This document shows, one piece after another, positions 24,408-32,997 of a stretch of DNA of 39,228 nt (positions are counted from its first letter, which is position 1; the number at the start of each line of letters is the position of its first letter). A program made the translations under genes and the position numbers. The stretch is from Candidatus Omnitrophota bacterium (GTDB lineage Bacteria > Omnitrophota > Gorgyraeia > Duberdicusellales > 4484-171): assembly GCA_023228195.1 (NCBI GenBank), contig JALOBR010000003.1:1-39228 (forward strand), written 5' to 3'. The notes under the pieces were generated by a model. The model was not told the origin of the DNA, made no database searches, and saw nothing but the letters and a program-made list of their open reading frames with translations.

Positions 24408-24575
24408 TACGCAGATGACCGTAAATTGTAAATCACAGCCCCGTTACTCTTAATAAATATATTCAGGTTCGGGGCGTCCCGCATCTTCGTAATTATATAC
24501 AGGAAACGGGACAGATGGTCACAGATAAAATCATCTGCGCTAATCTGTGATTTTACATTTGTGCCTATCTGTGTG
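24408..24575. repeat. ATCTGTG-family inverted repeat enclosing another repeat
   Basis: The left arm (24408-24438, starting TACGCAGATGACC) is largely complementary to the right arm (24545-24575, starting CTGTGATTTTACA). Between them lie the 80-nt two-hairpin element (24436-24514) and a second ATCTGCG/ATCTGTG segment. The composite fills the nitroreductase-mazG spacer and ends 16 nt before the mazG ATG. It looks like one repeat family inserted into another. Confidence 0.7.
24436..24514. repeat. About 80-nt two-hairpin repeat element, copy B
   Basis: Second copy of the element seen at 7897-7977. It starts CAGCCCCGTTAC and contains AGGTTCGGGGCGTCCC and CAGGAAACGGGACAG. Stems are GCCCCG with CGGGGC and GTCCCG with CGGGAC. 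In copy A the second stem reads GTCCCA/TGGAAC, where the last pair has changed on both sides (G-C to A-T). The loop sequences differ more than the stems. Confidence 0.7.
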
Positions 24576-24591
24576 TTAAAAAACTATAAAC

Positions 24592-25320
24592 ATGAAAGAA
24601 TTTGACGCATTAGTAAAAACTATAAGGGCGTTACGAGCCCCCGGAGGCTGCCCGTGGGACAGGGCCCAGACTGTAGAGAATTATAAAAAATTTATCCTGG
24701 AAGAAGCCTACGAGCTTATTGATGGGATAAGCCTCAATAAAAGTGAATCCGTACGGGAGGAGTTAGGGGATATTTTTCTGATTCTTATAGTTATCGCCGA
24801 TATGTTCCAGGAAAAAGATAAATTCAGCCTGGCTGAGTGTTTAAATAAGGTAAATGAAAAACTTGTTTTACGCCATCCCCATGTATTTTCTTCGACTAAA
24901 TTAAAAACAGACAAAGAAGTGCTTGCTTACTGGATTAAGCATAAAGCAAAACATAAAAATAGAAAGACTATAAAAGAAAGGCTTCCCCTTGTTGCTCCGG
25001 CACTCTTACTTGCTGACCTTTTCTTTAAGGAATATGCTCATTTGGATAACAAAAAAGAATATAAAAAAAGCGAAATCTTACAAAAAGTAAAAAAGAATCT
25101 CAATTTGTTGGGTAAGCGGAAAGACAAAAGGGCCGTTTTTGGCGAAATCTTGTTTGAGCTAAGCAGGCTTTCTTCTCTGTATAACCTTGATCCAGAAAAC
25201 GCTCTTCGTGAAAAAGTTATCAAAGAAGCGGCAAACTCAAATTACGCCCTTCACCAAGATGCTGCAGTGCAATTTATGGGAAATAGCAGGGCAGGCCGCC
25301 GCCGGAAGCGCGGTGTGTAA
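24592..25320 (+). CDS. mazG: MazG-family nucleoside triphosphate pyrophosphohydrolase
   Basis: Hydrolyses NTPs or dNTPs to NMP and pyrophosphate; thought to clean the nucleotide pool. In 242 residues the first MazG domain is intact: GGCPWDRAQT, then the metal site E38-x2-E41 (EEAYELIDGI) and E57-x2-D60 (EELGDIFLILI). The second domain (from about residue 150) is degenerate, with FGEILFELSRL where acidic ligands would be expected. The C-terminus after NSNYAL is arginine-rich and GC-rich in DNA (GRRRKRGV) and does not resemble the usual MazG end. No Shine-Dalgarno; an ATCTGTG repeat ends just before the start. Confidence 0.92.
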   Translation: MKEFDALVKTIRALRAPGGCPWDRAQTVENYKKFILEEAYELIDGISLNKSESVREELGDIFLILIVIADMFQEKDKFSLAECLNKVNEKLVLRHPHVFSSTKLKTDKEVLAYWIKHKAKHKNRKTIKERLPLVAPALLLADLFFKEYAHLDNKKEYKKSEILQKVKKNLNLLGKRKDKRAVFGEILFELSRLSSLYNLDPENALREKVIKEAANSNYALHQDAAVQFMGNSRAGRRRKRGV

Positions 25321-25338
25321 ACAAATATAGATATTTGT
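25321..25338 (+). terminator. AT-rich hairpin after mazG
   Basis: ACAAATA and TATTTGT form a perfect 7-bp stem with loop TAGA, followed by a T-rich stretch. It is weak for an intrinsic terminator because it has no G/C core. A TATAAT at 25351-25356 follows, 6 nt before the PilZ gene's ATG, so a promoter there would make a leaderless message. No matching -35 is clear. Confidence 0.35.
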
Positions 25339-25362
25339 TTTAATTTCAATTATAATAAACAC

Positions 25363-25710
25363 ATGGCGAATAATAGAAGGCTAATACGATTAAAGGTTTG
25401 TGATTTCCTTGAAGTCCGCCCACTGGACGAAGTTGCAAAATGTTTTAAAGCTAAAGCCTGCGACTTAACCCCAATGGGTATATGCTTTAACTGTGAAATG
25501 GAATGGAAAAGAGGGCATGTGTTATTAATTGATTATTTCATACCGGAAGAATTTGAGTCGGTTAAGCTTAAAGTTGTAATAATATGGTCGGAATTTATAG
25601 ACATGGAGAAAGGATATTTCTGCGGAGGCGAAATCGTAGAGGTTGAACGCGATAAACAGGAAAAATTCGCAAATTATTATACAAAAAGGCTAAAAGAAAC
25701 CTCCCTATAA
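25363..25710 (+). CDS. PilZ-domain protein, probable c-di-GMP receptor
   Basis: A 115-residue single-domain protein. The two c-di-GMP contact motifs are present: R-x3-R as RRLIR (residues 5-9) and D/N-x-S-x2-G as DLTPMG (34-39), with Thr replacing Ser. The rest is beta-rich, as expected of a PilZ barrel, ending in a charged helix. There is no attached output domain, so it would act by binding a partner. No diguanylate cyclase, pilus or cellulose gene is in the window to suggest the target. Confidence 0.8.
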   Translation: MANNRRLIRLKVCDFLEVRPLDEVAKCFKAKACDLTPMGICFNCEMEWKRGHVLLIDYFIPEEFESVKLKVVIIWSEFIDMEKGYFCGGEIVEVERDKQEKFANYYTKRLKETSL

Positions 25711-25721
25711 ACAATTTGCTA

Positions 25722-26774
25722 ATGTCTAAAGTTTTTTTCAAAAAAATAACTCACGAAGGGCTCCTCAAACAGCCGGATTGTTTGGTAAAAGGGCTTGAAA
25801 TTGCCGGTATAGCCGAAGATTTTAAAAAAGATAAATTCGTGGGGCTTAAAATCCATTTTGGAGAGAAAGGAAATAAGTCATATATCAATCCAAACTTTCT
25901 TATCCCTTTGTCTAATTTTTTAAGAAGGAAGCAAACCCGTCCGTTCCTTTTTGAAACCAACACTCTTTACCACGGAGAAAGAATGAATGCCGTAGACCAT
26001 ATGAATCTTGCCTATGGACACGGTTTTGCTAAAACAAATATGCCTATTATAATCGCCGACGGGCTGAAAGGCGATGATTATATAGAAGTAGAAATAGATA
26101 AAAAGCATTTTAAAACATGTTTCCTGGCACGTGCCCTCAAAGATACGGATTTTCTTTTAGTGCTTTCGCATTTAACCGGGCATATGCTTACCGGTTTCGG
26201 CGCGGCAATAAAAAATTTAGGAATGGGATGCGCGGCTCGACGCGGAAAACTTGCGCAACATTGTGAAATGCGGCCGGTCGTAAACGATAAAAGATGTATT
26301 TTATGCGGTTTATGCATGAAAAGCTGCCCGGTTTCCGCCATAGAGAAAGATTCCACTAAATGTTTTATTGTTAAAGATAAATGCATAGGCTGCGCCCAGT
26401 GTATAAGTGTTTGTCCGCGGGATGCCATAAATGTGATTTGGTCGGAAGAGTATAATCTTATAGGCGAAAAACTAGCCGAATATGCATGTGCTGTTACAAG
26501 AAACATTAAATGCGCATACGTAAATTTCTGCCTTTATATAACCAAAGAATGCGATTGTATGAATAAAGAAGAAGCAGGATTTGTAAAAGATATCGGGCTG
26601 CTTTTCAGCTATGACCCTGTTGCAATTGATAAGGCAAGCATAGACCTGGCGCAAAAACAGGAAAACCGCGACGTCATAAGAGATGCCCATCCCAAAATAG
26701 ATTATCTCAACCACCTTCATTATGCACAAGTCCTTGGTTTAGGCAGCATGGATTATGAGCTTGTCGAAATATAA
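25722..26774 (+). CDS. DUF362 protein with two 4Fe-4S ferredoxin clusters
   Basis: The 350-residue protein has an N-terminal DUF362 domain (IHFGEKGNKSYINPN, TNTLYHGERMNAVDH, SHLTGHMLTGFGAAIKNLGMG) interrupted by a two-cluster ferredoxin insert. The clusters are CILCGLCMKSCP and CIGCAQCISVCP at about residues 190-230. The DUF362 end follows (DPVAIDKASIDL). Such proteins are widespread in anaerobes; the function is unknown and electron transfer is likely. ATG 25722 is preferred over a TTG two codons earlier. The presence of a bacterial-type ferredoxin protein hints at anaerobic life. Confidence 0.88.
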   Translation: MSKVFFKKITHEGLLKQPDCLVKGLEIAGIAEDFKKDKFVGLKIHFGEKGNKSYINPNFLIPLSNFLRRKQTRPFLFETNTLYHGERMNAVDHMNLAYGHGFAKTNMPIIIADGLKGDDYIEVEIDKKHFKTCFLARALKDTDFLLVLSHLTGHMLTGFGAAIKNLGMGCAARRGKLAQHCEMRPVVNDKRCILCGLCMKSCPVSAIEKDSTKCFIVKDKCIGCAQCISVCPRDAINVIWSEEYNLIGEKLAEYACAVTRNIKCAYVNFCLYITKECDCMNKEEAGFVKDIGLLFSYDPVAIDKASIDLAQKQENRDVIRDAHPKIDYLNHLHYAQVLGLGSMDYELVEI

Positions 26775-26814
26775 AACCGACCAATTCTTTTTCAAAGGTT
26801 TTTAGCCTATCAGA

Positions 26815-29800
26815 ATGAATAATAAAATACAGTCCCCGGAAGTGGTAGTTGTTGAGGCTTCAGCCGGAAGCGGAAAGACTTTTGCTTTAGCAAAAAGGTA
26901 CCTGCAGTTAATAGTGAGCCCTGCGCAACCCCCGCAAGAAATTTTTCTAAGAAACATTTTAGCGATAACTTTTACCAACAAAGCTACCATAGAGATGAAG
27001 GAAAGGATCCTTGAGCTCCTTAAAAAAATATCCCTAGGGAAATTTATAAACGCCGAAGAAGAAAAAGATATTTTAGGTTTTTTACAGCTGCCCTCCAAAG
27101 ATTTAAGTAAAAAATGCCAGCTTATAATGGATGAACTGATTAAGCATTATAATTTTTTCCAGATCCAGACTATAGACAGTTTTATAAACGCCATTCTGTC
27201 GGGATGCGCTTTAAATATTGACCGTTCGGCTAATTTTCAGATAAAAAGCGATTATTCGAAGCATCTTGCTTATTGTTTCGATTTAACGCTGGATGCGGCA
27301 TTAACGGATAAGGAAATATATGATTTACTTGAAGATTTCCTGCAGCATTATCTGTTTGTCGAAAACAGAAACGGCTGGTTTCCCAAGGAAGATATTTTAA
27401 GGCTTATTGAATCCTTATTTCAGTTAAGTAACAGGCACTCCGGATCTTTTGTGCCTTACAGCGGAGGAACAAGCGATCTCATTAAAAAAAGAATATATAT
27501 ATATGAGCTTATAAAAGAGCTTTCTTTAAATTTTCCCGAAGGATTAAACGCGAACGCTATCCGGTCAATAAACAATTTTCTAAAACGCAATAACGATATA
27601 TTTGATATGGCAGATTTACCGATATGTTTGAGTGTAAATGAAGTTCCGATGAACAAAGATAAAGACTGTGAGGAAAATTTTGAAAGAAAATGGAAGAAAA
27701 TTCACAAAGAATTAACCGAGTTGATTGAGCTTGACGCAATTATTGCCTACAATCCTTATATACGGCTTTTCCATAAATTTATTTATTTTTTCCGTTTGGT
27801 ATCGCGTAAGGAAGACATATTGTTTCTTGAGGAATTAAATCATAAGGCGCATCTGCTTTTTAGTGAAGATTTGGGGCTTCCCGAACTTTATTATCGTTTA
27901 GCCGCACGTTTCAGGCACTACTTAATCGATGAATTTCAGGATACAAGTAGATTGCAGTGGCGTAACCTGGAGATGATGGTCGAGGATGCTCTTTCTACGG
28001 GAGGCTCGCTTTTTTATGTAGGTGATAAAAAGCAGGCCATCTATCGATTCCGCGGCGGTGAATCAGGGCTGTTTGATTTGGTTAAAAATGATTTTTCTCC
28101 CAGGTTTAACGTCATCTCAAAACATCTTATAAATAATTGGCGTAGCCAGAAACAAATAGTTGAATTTAATAATGAAATATTTTCAAGAGAAAATTTACGC
28201 AAAGCAATTATCGGCTGCGGTATGGCGCAGGATTTGGGGCAGGAGAACATTAACGAAGTTCTTGACGTATTTAAGGATTCTTCTCAAAGCTATCAAGATA
28301 CAAACCAGGAGGGTTTCGTATCTATAGAGCGTATTGTCGGTAAAACCAAACAGCAAAATTATGACGCCGTGAAATTGAAACTGCTTGAATTGATAAAAGA
28401 GCTACGTGGGCGTTTCAATTATGAAGATATCGCGATACTAGCCAGAGGAAATGATGAGGTGGAGTTGTTGAGCGCATGGTTACTTCGCGAGAAAATCCCG
28501 GTTGAGTCAGAGAAAACTTTAAGTATCAGCGAAAACCATCTGATAAAAGAGATAATTTCCCTGCTACGCTTTCTTAATTCCCCGATAGACGATTTAAGTT
28601 TTTGTTCATTTGTGATGGGAGAATTATTTTCTGCGGCAAGTAAGCTTACAAAGGATCAAATAACTGATTTTATTTTCACGTTGCACAAGGAAGATAAAGC
28701 GAGAAACATTTCTTCGCTCTATTTCGAGTTTCGTAAGCAGTATCCGCAAATATGGCAGGCCCATTTCGAAGACCTTTTTAAAAACGTAGGATTTGTCTCA
28801 CCGTATGAGCTTACTATCGCAATTTACAGCCGTTTCGAGGTTTTTAAAAATTTTCCCAATCACCAGGCTTTTTTTATGAAACTTCTTGAATTGATAAAAT
28901 CCAAAGAAGCCGATTATGTAGGACTGGGGCAATTTTTATCTTATCTTGAAAGTGCTTCCATCGATGATTTGTATGTTGATGCCACACATAGTGATTCGGT
29001 TAAAGTTTTAACCATACATAAATCAAAGGGGCTTGAGTTTGCGGTAGTGATTGTGCCGTTTTTGCGCATAGATATAAGCCCGGAAAGCGGAGGCAGAGGT
29101 ACGAGCTCATATGTTACGGAAAACGAGGATAACAATCTGACGCTTGTGCGTATTACTAAAATTCATCGGCAATATTCAAAAACTTTAAAGGCAATATATG
29201 GGCAAAATTATAAAAAAGCGTGCATCGATGAATTAAATAATATTTATGTTGCTTTAACCAGGTCTAAGTATGAACTTTATATTTTTATACCAGAGAGGAG
29301 TTCGAACGCAAACAATAAAGCGCTCAATTTCATACCCAAGTCTATTGCAACGCGCGGCAGAAGAGTTAAGTATGGTATACGCAAGAAAGATAAACAGCCA
29401 TTGATTATATCCATACCTTCTTCCGATTATAAAGATTGGATAATTTCCTTACAGAACGAGTTTAAAGGCTTGGTTGGCATCTCTTTGAAAGAAAAAATAC
29501 TGCAAGGCAATATTATGCATGCTGTTTTGTCTAAAATAAATAACTGCGCAGGCTGCGATCTTAATGAAGTAATGGAAAAGGCTGTTTCTTTTGCTAAAGA
29601 TATCTATCCTGAAGTTGCGGATTTCTCGCAGTATCAGCAGAAGCTCTCAAAAATTCTTACGGAACAGGAGTTTAAAGAGTTTTTCTATGTTGGAGGAGGA
29701 AGTATTTTCTGCGAAAAAGAAATTGCCAATAACTTTGGAGACTTAAAACGCATAGACCGGCTGATAATAAAAGAAAAAGATATTTATGTGATAGATTATA

Positions 29801-29937
29801 AAAGCTCGAAAGACCGGGAAGACCAATACATAAAACAGATAAAGGAATATATTGCAATGTTAAAAGATATATATCCAAAACATAAAATTAAGGGGTTTTT
29901 GCTTTATATGGATACAATGGTCGTTAAACAAATATGA
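26815..29937 (+). CDS. addA: AddA/RecB-like helicase-nuclease
   Basis: Superfamily 1A helicase fused to a PD-(D/E)XK nuclease, the kind that processes double-strand ends for RecA. In 1040 residues: Walker A ASAGSGKT (15-22), Walker B LIDEFQDTS with D372/E373, GDKKQAIYRFRGGE (motif IV region), TIHKSKGLEF (motif V), and YVALTRSKYELY (motif VI). The nuclease at the end has GNIMHAVL, D981 in KRIDRL and D994/K996 in VIDYKSS. It overlaps the next gene by ATGA, as in addAB/rexAB pairs, though gene order here is A then B. Shorter than typical AddA (about 1200). Confidence 0.9.
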   Translation: MNNKIQSPEVVVVEASAGSGKTFALAKRYLQLIVSPAQPPQEIFLRNILAITFTNKATIEMKERILELLKKISLGKFINAEEEKDILGFLQLPSKDLSKKCQLIMDELIKHYNFFQIQTIDSFINAILSGCALNIDRSANFQIKSDYSKHLAYCFDLTLDAALTDKEIYDLLEDFLQHYLFVENRNGWFPKEDILRLIESLFQLSNRHSGSFVPYSGGTSDLIKKRIYIYELIKELSLNFPEGLNANAIRSINNFLKRNNDIFDMADLPICLSVNEVPMNKDKDCEENFERKWKKIHKELTELIELDAIIAYNPYIRLFHKFIYFFRLVSRKEDILFLEELNHKAHLLFSEDLGLPELYYRLAARFRHYLIDEFQDTSRLQWRNLEMMVEDALSTGGSLFYVGDKKQAIYRFRGGESGLFDLVKNDFSPRFNVISKHLINNWRSQKQIVEFNNEIFSRENLRKAIIGCGMAQDLGQENINEVLDVFKDSSQSYQDTNQEGFVSIERIVGKTKQQNYDAVKLKLLELIKELRGRFNYEDIAILARGNDEVELLSAWLLREKIPVESEKTLSISENHLIKEIISLLRFLNSPIDDLSFCSFVMGELFSAASKLTKDQITDFIFTLHKEDKARNISSLYFEFRKQYPQIWQAHFEDLFKNVGFVSPYELTIAIYSRFEVFKNFPNHQAFFMKLLELIKSKEADYVGLGQFLSYLESASIDDLYVDATHSDSVKVLTIHKSKGLEFAVVIVPFLRIDISPESGGRGTSSYVTENEDNNLTLVRITKIHRQYSKTLKAIYGQNYKKACIDELNNIYVALTRSKYELYIFIPERSSNANNKALNFIPKSIATRGRRVKYGIRKKDKQPLIISIPSSDYKDWIISLQNEFKGLVGISLKEKILQGNIMHAVLSKINNCAGCDLNEVMEKAVSFAKDIYPEVADFSQYQQKLSKILTEQEFKEFFYVGGGSIFCEKEIANNFGDLKRIDRLIIKEKDIYVIDYKSSKDREDQYIKQIKEYIAMLKDIYPKHKIKGFLLYMDTMVVKQI

Positions 29938-32783
29938 AAGAAACAGAACGAGTATTAATTTGTAATCTTGGCGAAAATATAATCGAAAAACTCGCCGATT
30001 ATATAATAAGTAATTCTAACAGCTCGATCTTGCTCACCGCAGACAAATCGCCTTGCGATTTTAGCAGGATTGCGTGCGTGTTTGGAGGCAGACGCCCGGG
30101 TTTATTTTTACGTAAAGCAATCGCCGCAAGATTAAACAAATCTTTCTACCCGCCTTCTGTGTTTACAATAGATGAGTTTATGGAGTATACAGTCGGCAGT
30201 CAACCTGTTAAAAAAATAAAGGAATTGGAAGCAGCATATCTTGTATATAAAATTGTAAAGAACCAGGCTCCTTCTATATTAAAAAACCGCGACAGTTTTT
30301 CGCAGTTTGTACCCTGGGCGCGGGAAATACATTCATTCATAGAGCAGCTTGACTTGGAAGATATATCGGGCAGCCGGCTTTTAAATATAGAGAAGAGCGC
30401 AAACATAGGCTATGACGTGCCGCAGAGCATAAACAAGCTACTTACGCATATAGTAAATATTCGCGCAAGTTATCACAAATTGTTGGCTGAAAAAAAACTT
30501 TTTTCAAGAGGCCGTATCTATCTTGATGCTTCAAGAAAGATTAAGGAAAGAAAATTCGAAGATTTTGACGCTATAATTTTTTGTAATTTTTTCTATCTTC
30601 ATAAAACAGAACTCAATATTTTTAAAGAGATGCATAGCAACAAAAAAGGCGTATTTGTGTTCCAGGGAGAATCCCACGACTGGTCGGTACTTGAGAAATG
30701 CGCAAAAGAAATGGATATTTCTATAAAAACCGGCACAAAGAGCGATTCTAAATATAAACTGTCTCTCTATCAGGGTTTTGATATGCATTCGCAGGTATGT
30801 TTAGTCAGAGAAATTGTAGATAAGCTTAAAAATAAAGAAAATACTTTGATTCTATTGCCGCGTCCGGAGAGCTTGATTCCTGTGCTTACGGAAGTGGCTG
30901 TAAAACTTGATGAATTTAATGTTTCGATGGGTTACCCCGTTAAAAGAAGCCCGATTTATGTTCTCTTTGACGCACTATTCGCGGCGCAGGAAAACAAAAA
31001 GGGCGATAAATATTATGTGCGTGATTATCTTAACCTGCTGCGCCATCCCTTGGTTAAAAATTTGAAAATAAGCGATGATTACGCAGTAACGCGCGTAATA
31101 GTCCATAAGATAGAAGAATTGGTGAGAGGAGACGAAAAAAGTTTAATTGGCGGAAGCCTTTTCTTGAGTTTATCAGAGATAGAAGCTGAAGAGAAAATTT
31201 ATACGCTAAGCGTGCAGACTCTAAATAATATGGGTATATATATAGAAGCGGCGAAGTGCAAGGAGATATTGCAAAAAATCCATGATTTATTTTTTAGAGT
31301 ATGGGAAAGCGTGGACAGTTTTTTAAGCTTTAGCAACAATCTAGGCACTTTACTTTGCACACTTTCCGATAAAAGCATGATTTCTAAATTCGCTTTTAAT
31401 CTTAAGGTTATTGAAAAAATACAGCTTATGCAGGCGGAAATGGAACAACTTTCTTTTAACGAAGAAAAATTTAATCCTATCGAGATCTGGGAAATTTTCC
31501 GTCAGCACCTTGAATCAGAAAGTGTTTCTTTTTCAGGTTCCCCGCTACGCGGGCCGCAGATACTCGGTCTCTTCGAAACAAGGTCATTACATTTTGAAAA
31601 CGTCATAGTTATGGACGCGAATGAGTCGATACTTCCCAGGTTAAAAATACATGAGCCCCTCATTCCGCGCGAGGTAATGATAAGCCTTGGCTTAAACCGG
31701 CTTGAAAAAGAAGAAGAGATACAGCGTTATCAGTTTAATTCAATTATTAGTGGCGCAAAAAATGTACATTTGGTTTATGAGAAGAATCAGGAAAAAGAAA
31801 AAAGCCGATTTATAGAAGAGCTTCTCTGGAAAATGCAGAAAGAAGAGAAGTCTCTTGATGTTGTAAATATTCCGAAAGCCGCATTTAATATTACCATAAG
31901 CGCGGATGAATTTTCCGCAGAAAAAACCGGCGATATGGTTGATTTTCTTAAAACACGCAAATATTCCGCAAGCCGCATTAATTCTTACCTTAATTGCCCG
32001 ATGCAGTTTTACTATCAATATGTTTTGGGATTAAGCAAGCAGGACGACCTTCTTGATGAGCCGCAGGCTTCGCATATCGGAACATTTATCCATGAACTGC
32101 TGGAAGTCGCTTTTATGAAATTTAAAGGAACCAAGCCGATAATCGATAGCGACTTTAGAAGGTATTTTGGCGCGTGCATGGATAAAAAATTTGAAGAGGA
32201 ACTAAAACCAAGAATGAAATCAGATGCGTTTCTTCTTAAAAAGATTATCGAAAAAAGGCTTATGCAGTTTCTTGACAGGGAAGCCCATCGTGGCGTAGAA
32301 AGAATAATCTGCCTTGAAGAAAGAAGAGAGGATTCAATTGAAATTAACGGCCAAAAAATGAATTTTGTTTATACCGTCGACAGGATAGATGAGTTTAAGG
32401 ATAAGAGCATCGTGATCATCGATTACAAGACAGGCGGTTCAGACGTGGCCCCCAAAAGATTACAGGCCCTAGAGTCAATGGAATTAAATATAGAATCCAT
32501 AAGGGAAAATATAAAATCGTTCCAACTCCCTCTGTATTATTATTTTGTATCGAAAGATTTTAAAGGTGTGGCTGTGAATGCGCAAATATACAATTTACGC
32601 ACCCTTGAAAGGAAGTCTTTCATCAGCGAGGATGAACTTAATGAAAGAAATCAGATAATGCAAATATGCCTCGATGCTTTAGGTGTGGTTCTTTCGGAAA
32701 TTTTTGATCCCAAAGTCAACTTTGCCCCCAATAAAGACGAGAGAAAATGCGAATTTTGCTCTTTCCGGGCGCTATGCAGATGA
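29934..32783 (+). CDS. addB: AddB-like nuclease with Fe-S cluster, no Walker A
   Basis: Partner subunit of the helicase-nuclease. The 949 residues end in a PD-(D/E)XK nuclease with an iron-sulfur staple. C688 (YLNCPMQF) and C939/C942/C948 (CEFCSFRALC) match the AddB pattern of one Cys before the nuclease and three after it, and the catalytic segment is VIIDYKTGG (D830/K832). GTFIHELLEVAF precedes it. The N-terminal half looks like an AddB inactivated helicase: I see no GxxxxGK(T/S) in the first 100 residues. The function should therefore rest on AddA ATPase plus the two nucleases. Confidence 0.87.
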   Translation: MKETERVLICNLGENIIEKLADYIISNSNSSILLTADKSPCDFSRIACVFGGRRPGLFLRKAIAARLNKSFYPPSVFTIDEFMEYTVGSQPVKKIKELEAAYLVYKIVKNQAPSILKNRDSFSQFVPWAREIHSFIEQLDLEDISGSRLLNIEKSANIGYDVPQSINKLLTHIVNIRASYHKLLAEKKLFSRGRIYLDASRKIKERKFEDFDAIIFCNFFYLHKTELNIFKEMHSNKKGVFVFQGESHDWSVLEKCAKEMDISIKTGTKSDSKYKLSLYQGFDMHSQVCLVREIVDKLKNKENTLILLPRPESLIPVLTEVAVKLDEFNVSMGYPVKRSPIYVLFDALFAAQENKKGDKYYVRDYLNLLRHPLVKNLKISDDYAVTRVIVHKIEELVRGDEKSLIGGSLFLSLSEIEAEEKIYTLSVQTLNNMGIYIEAAKCKEILQKIHDLFFRVWESVDSFLSFSNNLGTLLCTLSDKSMISKFAFNLKVIEKIQLMQAEMEQLSFNEEKFNPIEIWEIFRQHLESESVSFSGSPLRGPQILGLFETRSLHFENVIVMDANESILPRLKIHEPLIPREVMISLGLNRLEKEEEIQRYQFNSIISGAKNVHLVYEKNQEKEKSRFIEELLWKMQKEEKSLDVVNIPKAAFNITISADEFSAEKTGDMVDFLKTRKYSASRINSYLNCPMQFYYQYVLGLSKQDDLLDEPQASHIGTFIHELLEVAFMKFKGTKPIIDSDFRRYFGACMDKKFEEELKPRMKSDAFLLKKIIEKRLMQFLDREAHRGVERIICLEERREDSIEINGQKMNFVYTVDRIDEFKDKSIVIIDYKTGGSDVAPKRLQALESMELNIESIRENIKSFQLPLYYYFVSKDFKGVAVNAQIYNLRTLERKSFISEDELNERNQIMQICLDALGVVLSEIFDPKVNFAPNKDERKCEFCSFRALCR

Positions 32784-32857
32784 AAACATTTCTATTCCCA
32801 ATAACCGTCCTTTAGTGTAAAATATATATATTTCTAGAGCCCCGTCATCTATCGCAG

Positions 32858-32953
32858 GCTTATCGCATAACGACAAGCCGTGCCTGCGTATTCTGTCCAC
32901 CAGACGCCCTGGTGGGCTGCCTAACAGGGCGCCCTAGGGACTGCCGGCAGGTT
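32858..32953. repeat. Composite GC-rich palindromic repeats before deaD
   Basis: The 214-bp addB-deaD spacer contains CGCAGGC pairing with GCCTGCG (about 32854-32888). Then follow CCACCAG (32897-32903) with CTGGTGG (32909-32915), the palindrome AGGGCGCCCT (32926-32935) and the palindrome CTGCCGGCAG (32941-32950). The segment from 32895 is close to the reverse complement of 21361-21384, which puts it in the same family. No gene is seen in this spacer. Confidence 0.7.
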
Positions 32954-32997
32954 TAACAAAAAGAATCAATATTTTCGAAAAAAATGAGGTAAAAATT

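Noticed and set aside
26815..32783. A defence island around the AddAB-like pair
   Set aside because: Both proteins fit the housekeeping recombination complex and the neighbours are mazG, PilZ, DUF362 and deaD; no restriction, toxin or other defence gene is present.
32784..32997. tRNA gene in the hairpin-rich addB-deaD spacer
   Set aside because: The stems do not form a cloverleaf, and no TTCNANNC T-loop or acceptor pairing of the right spacing is found.
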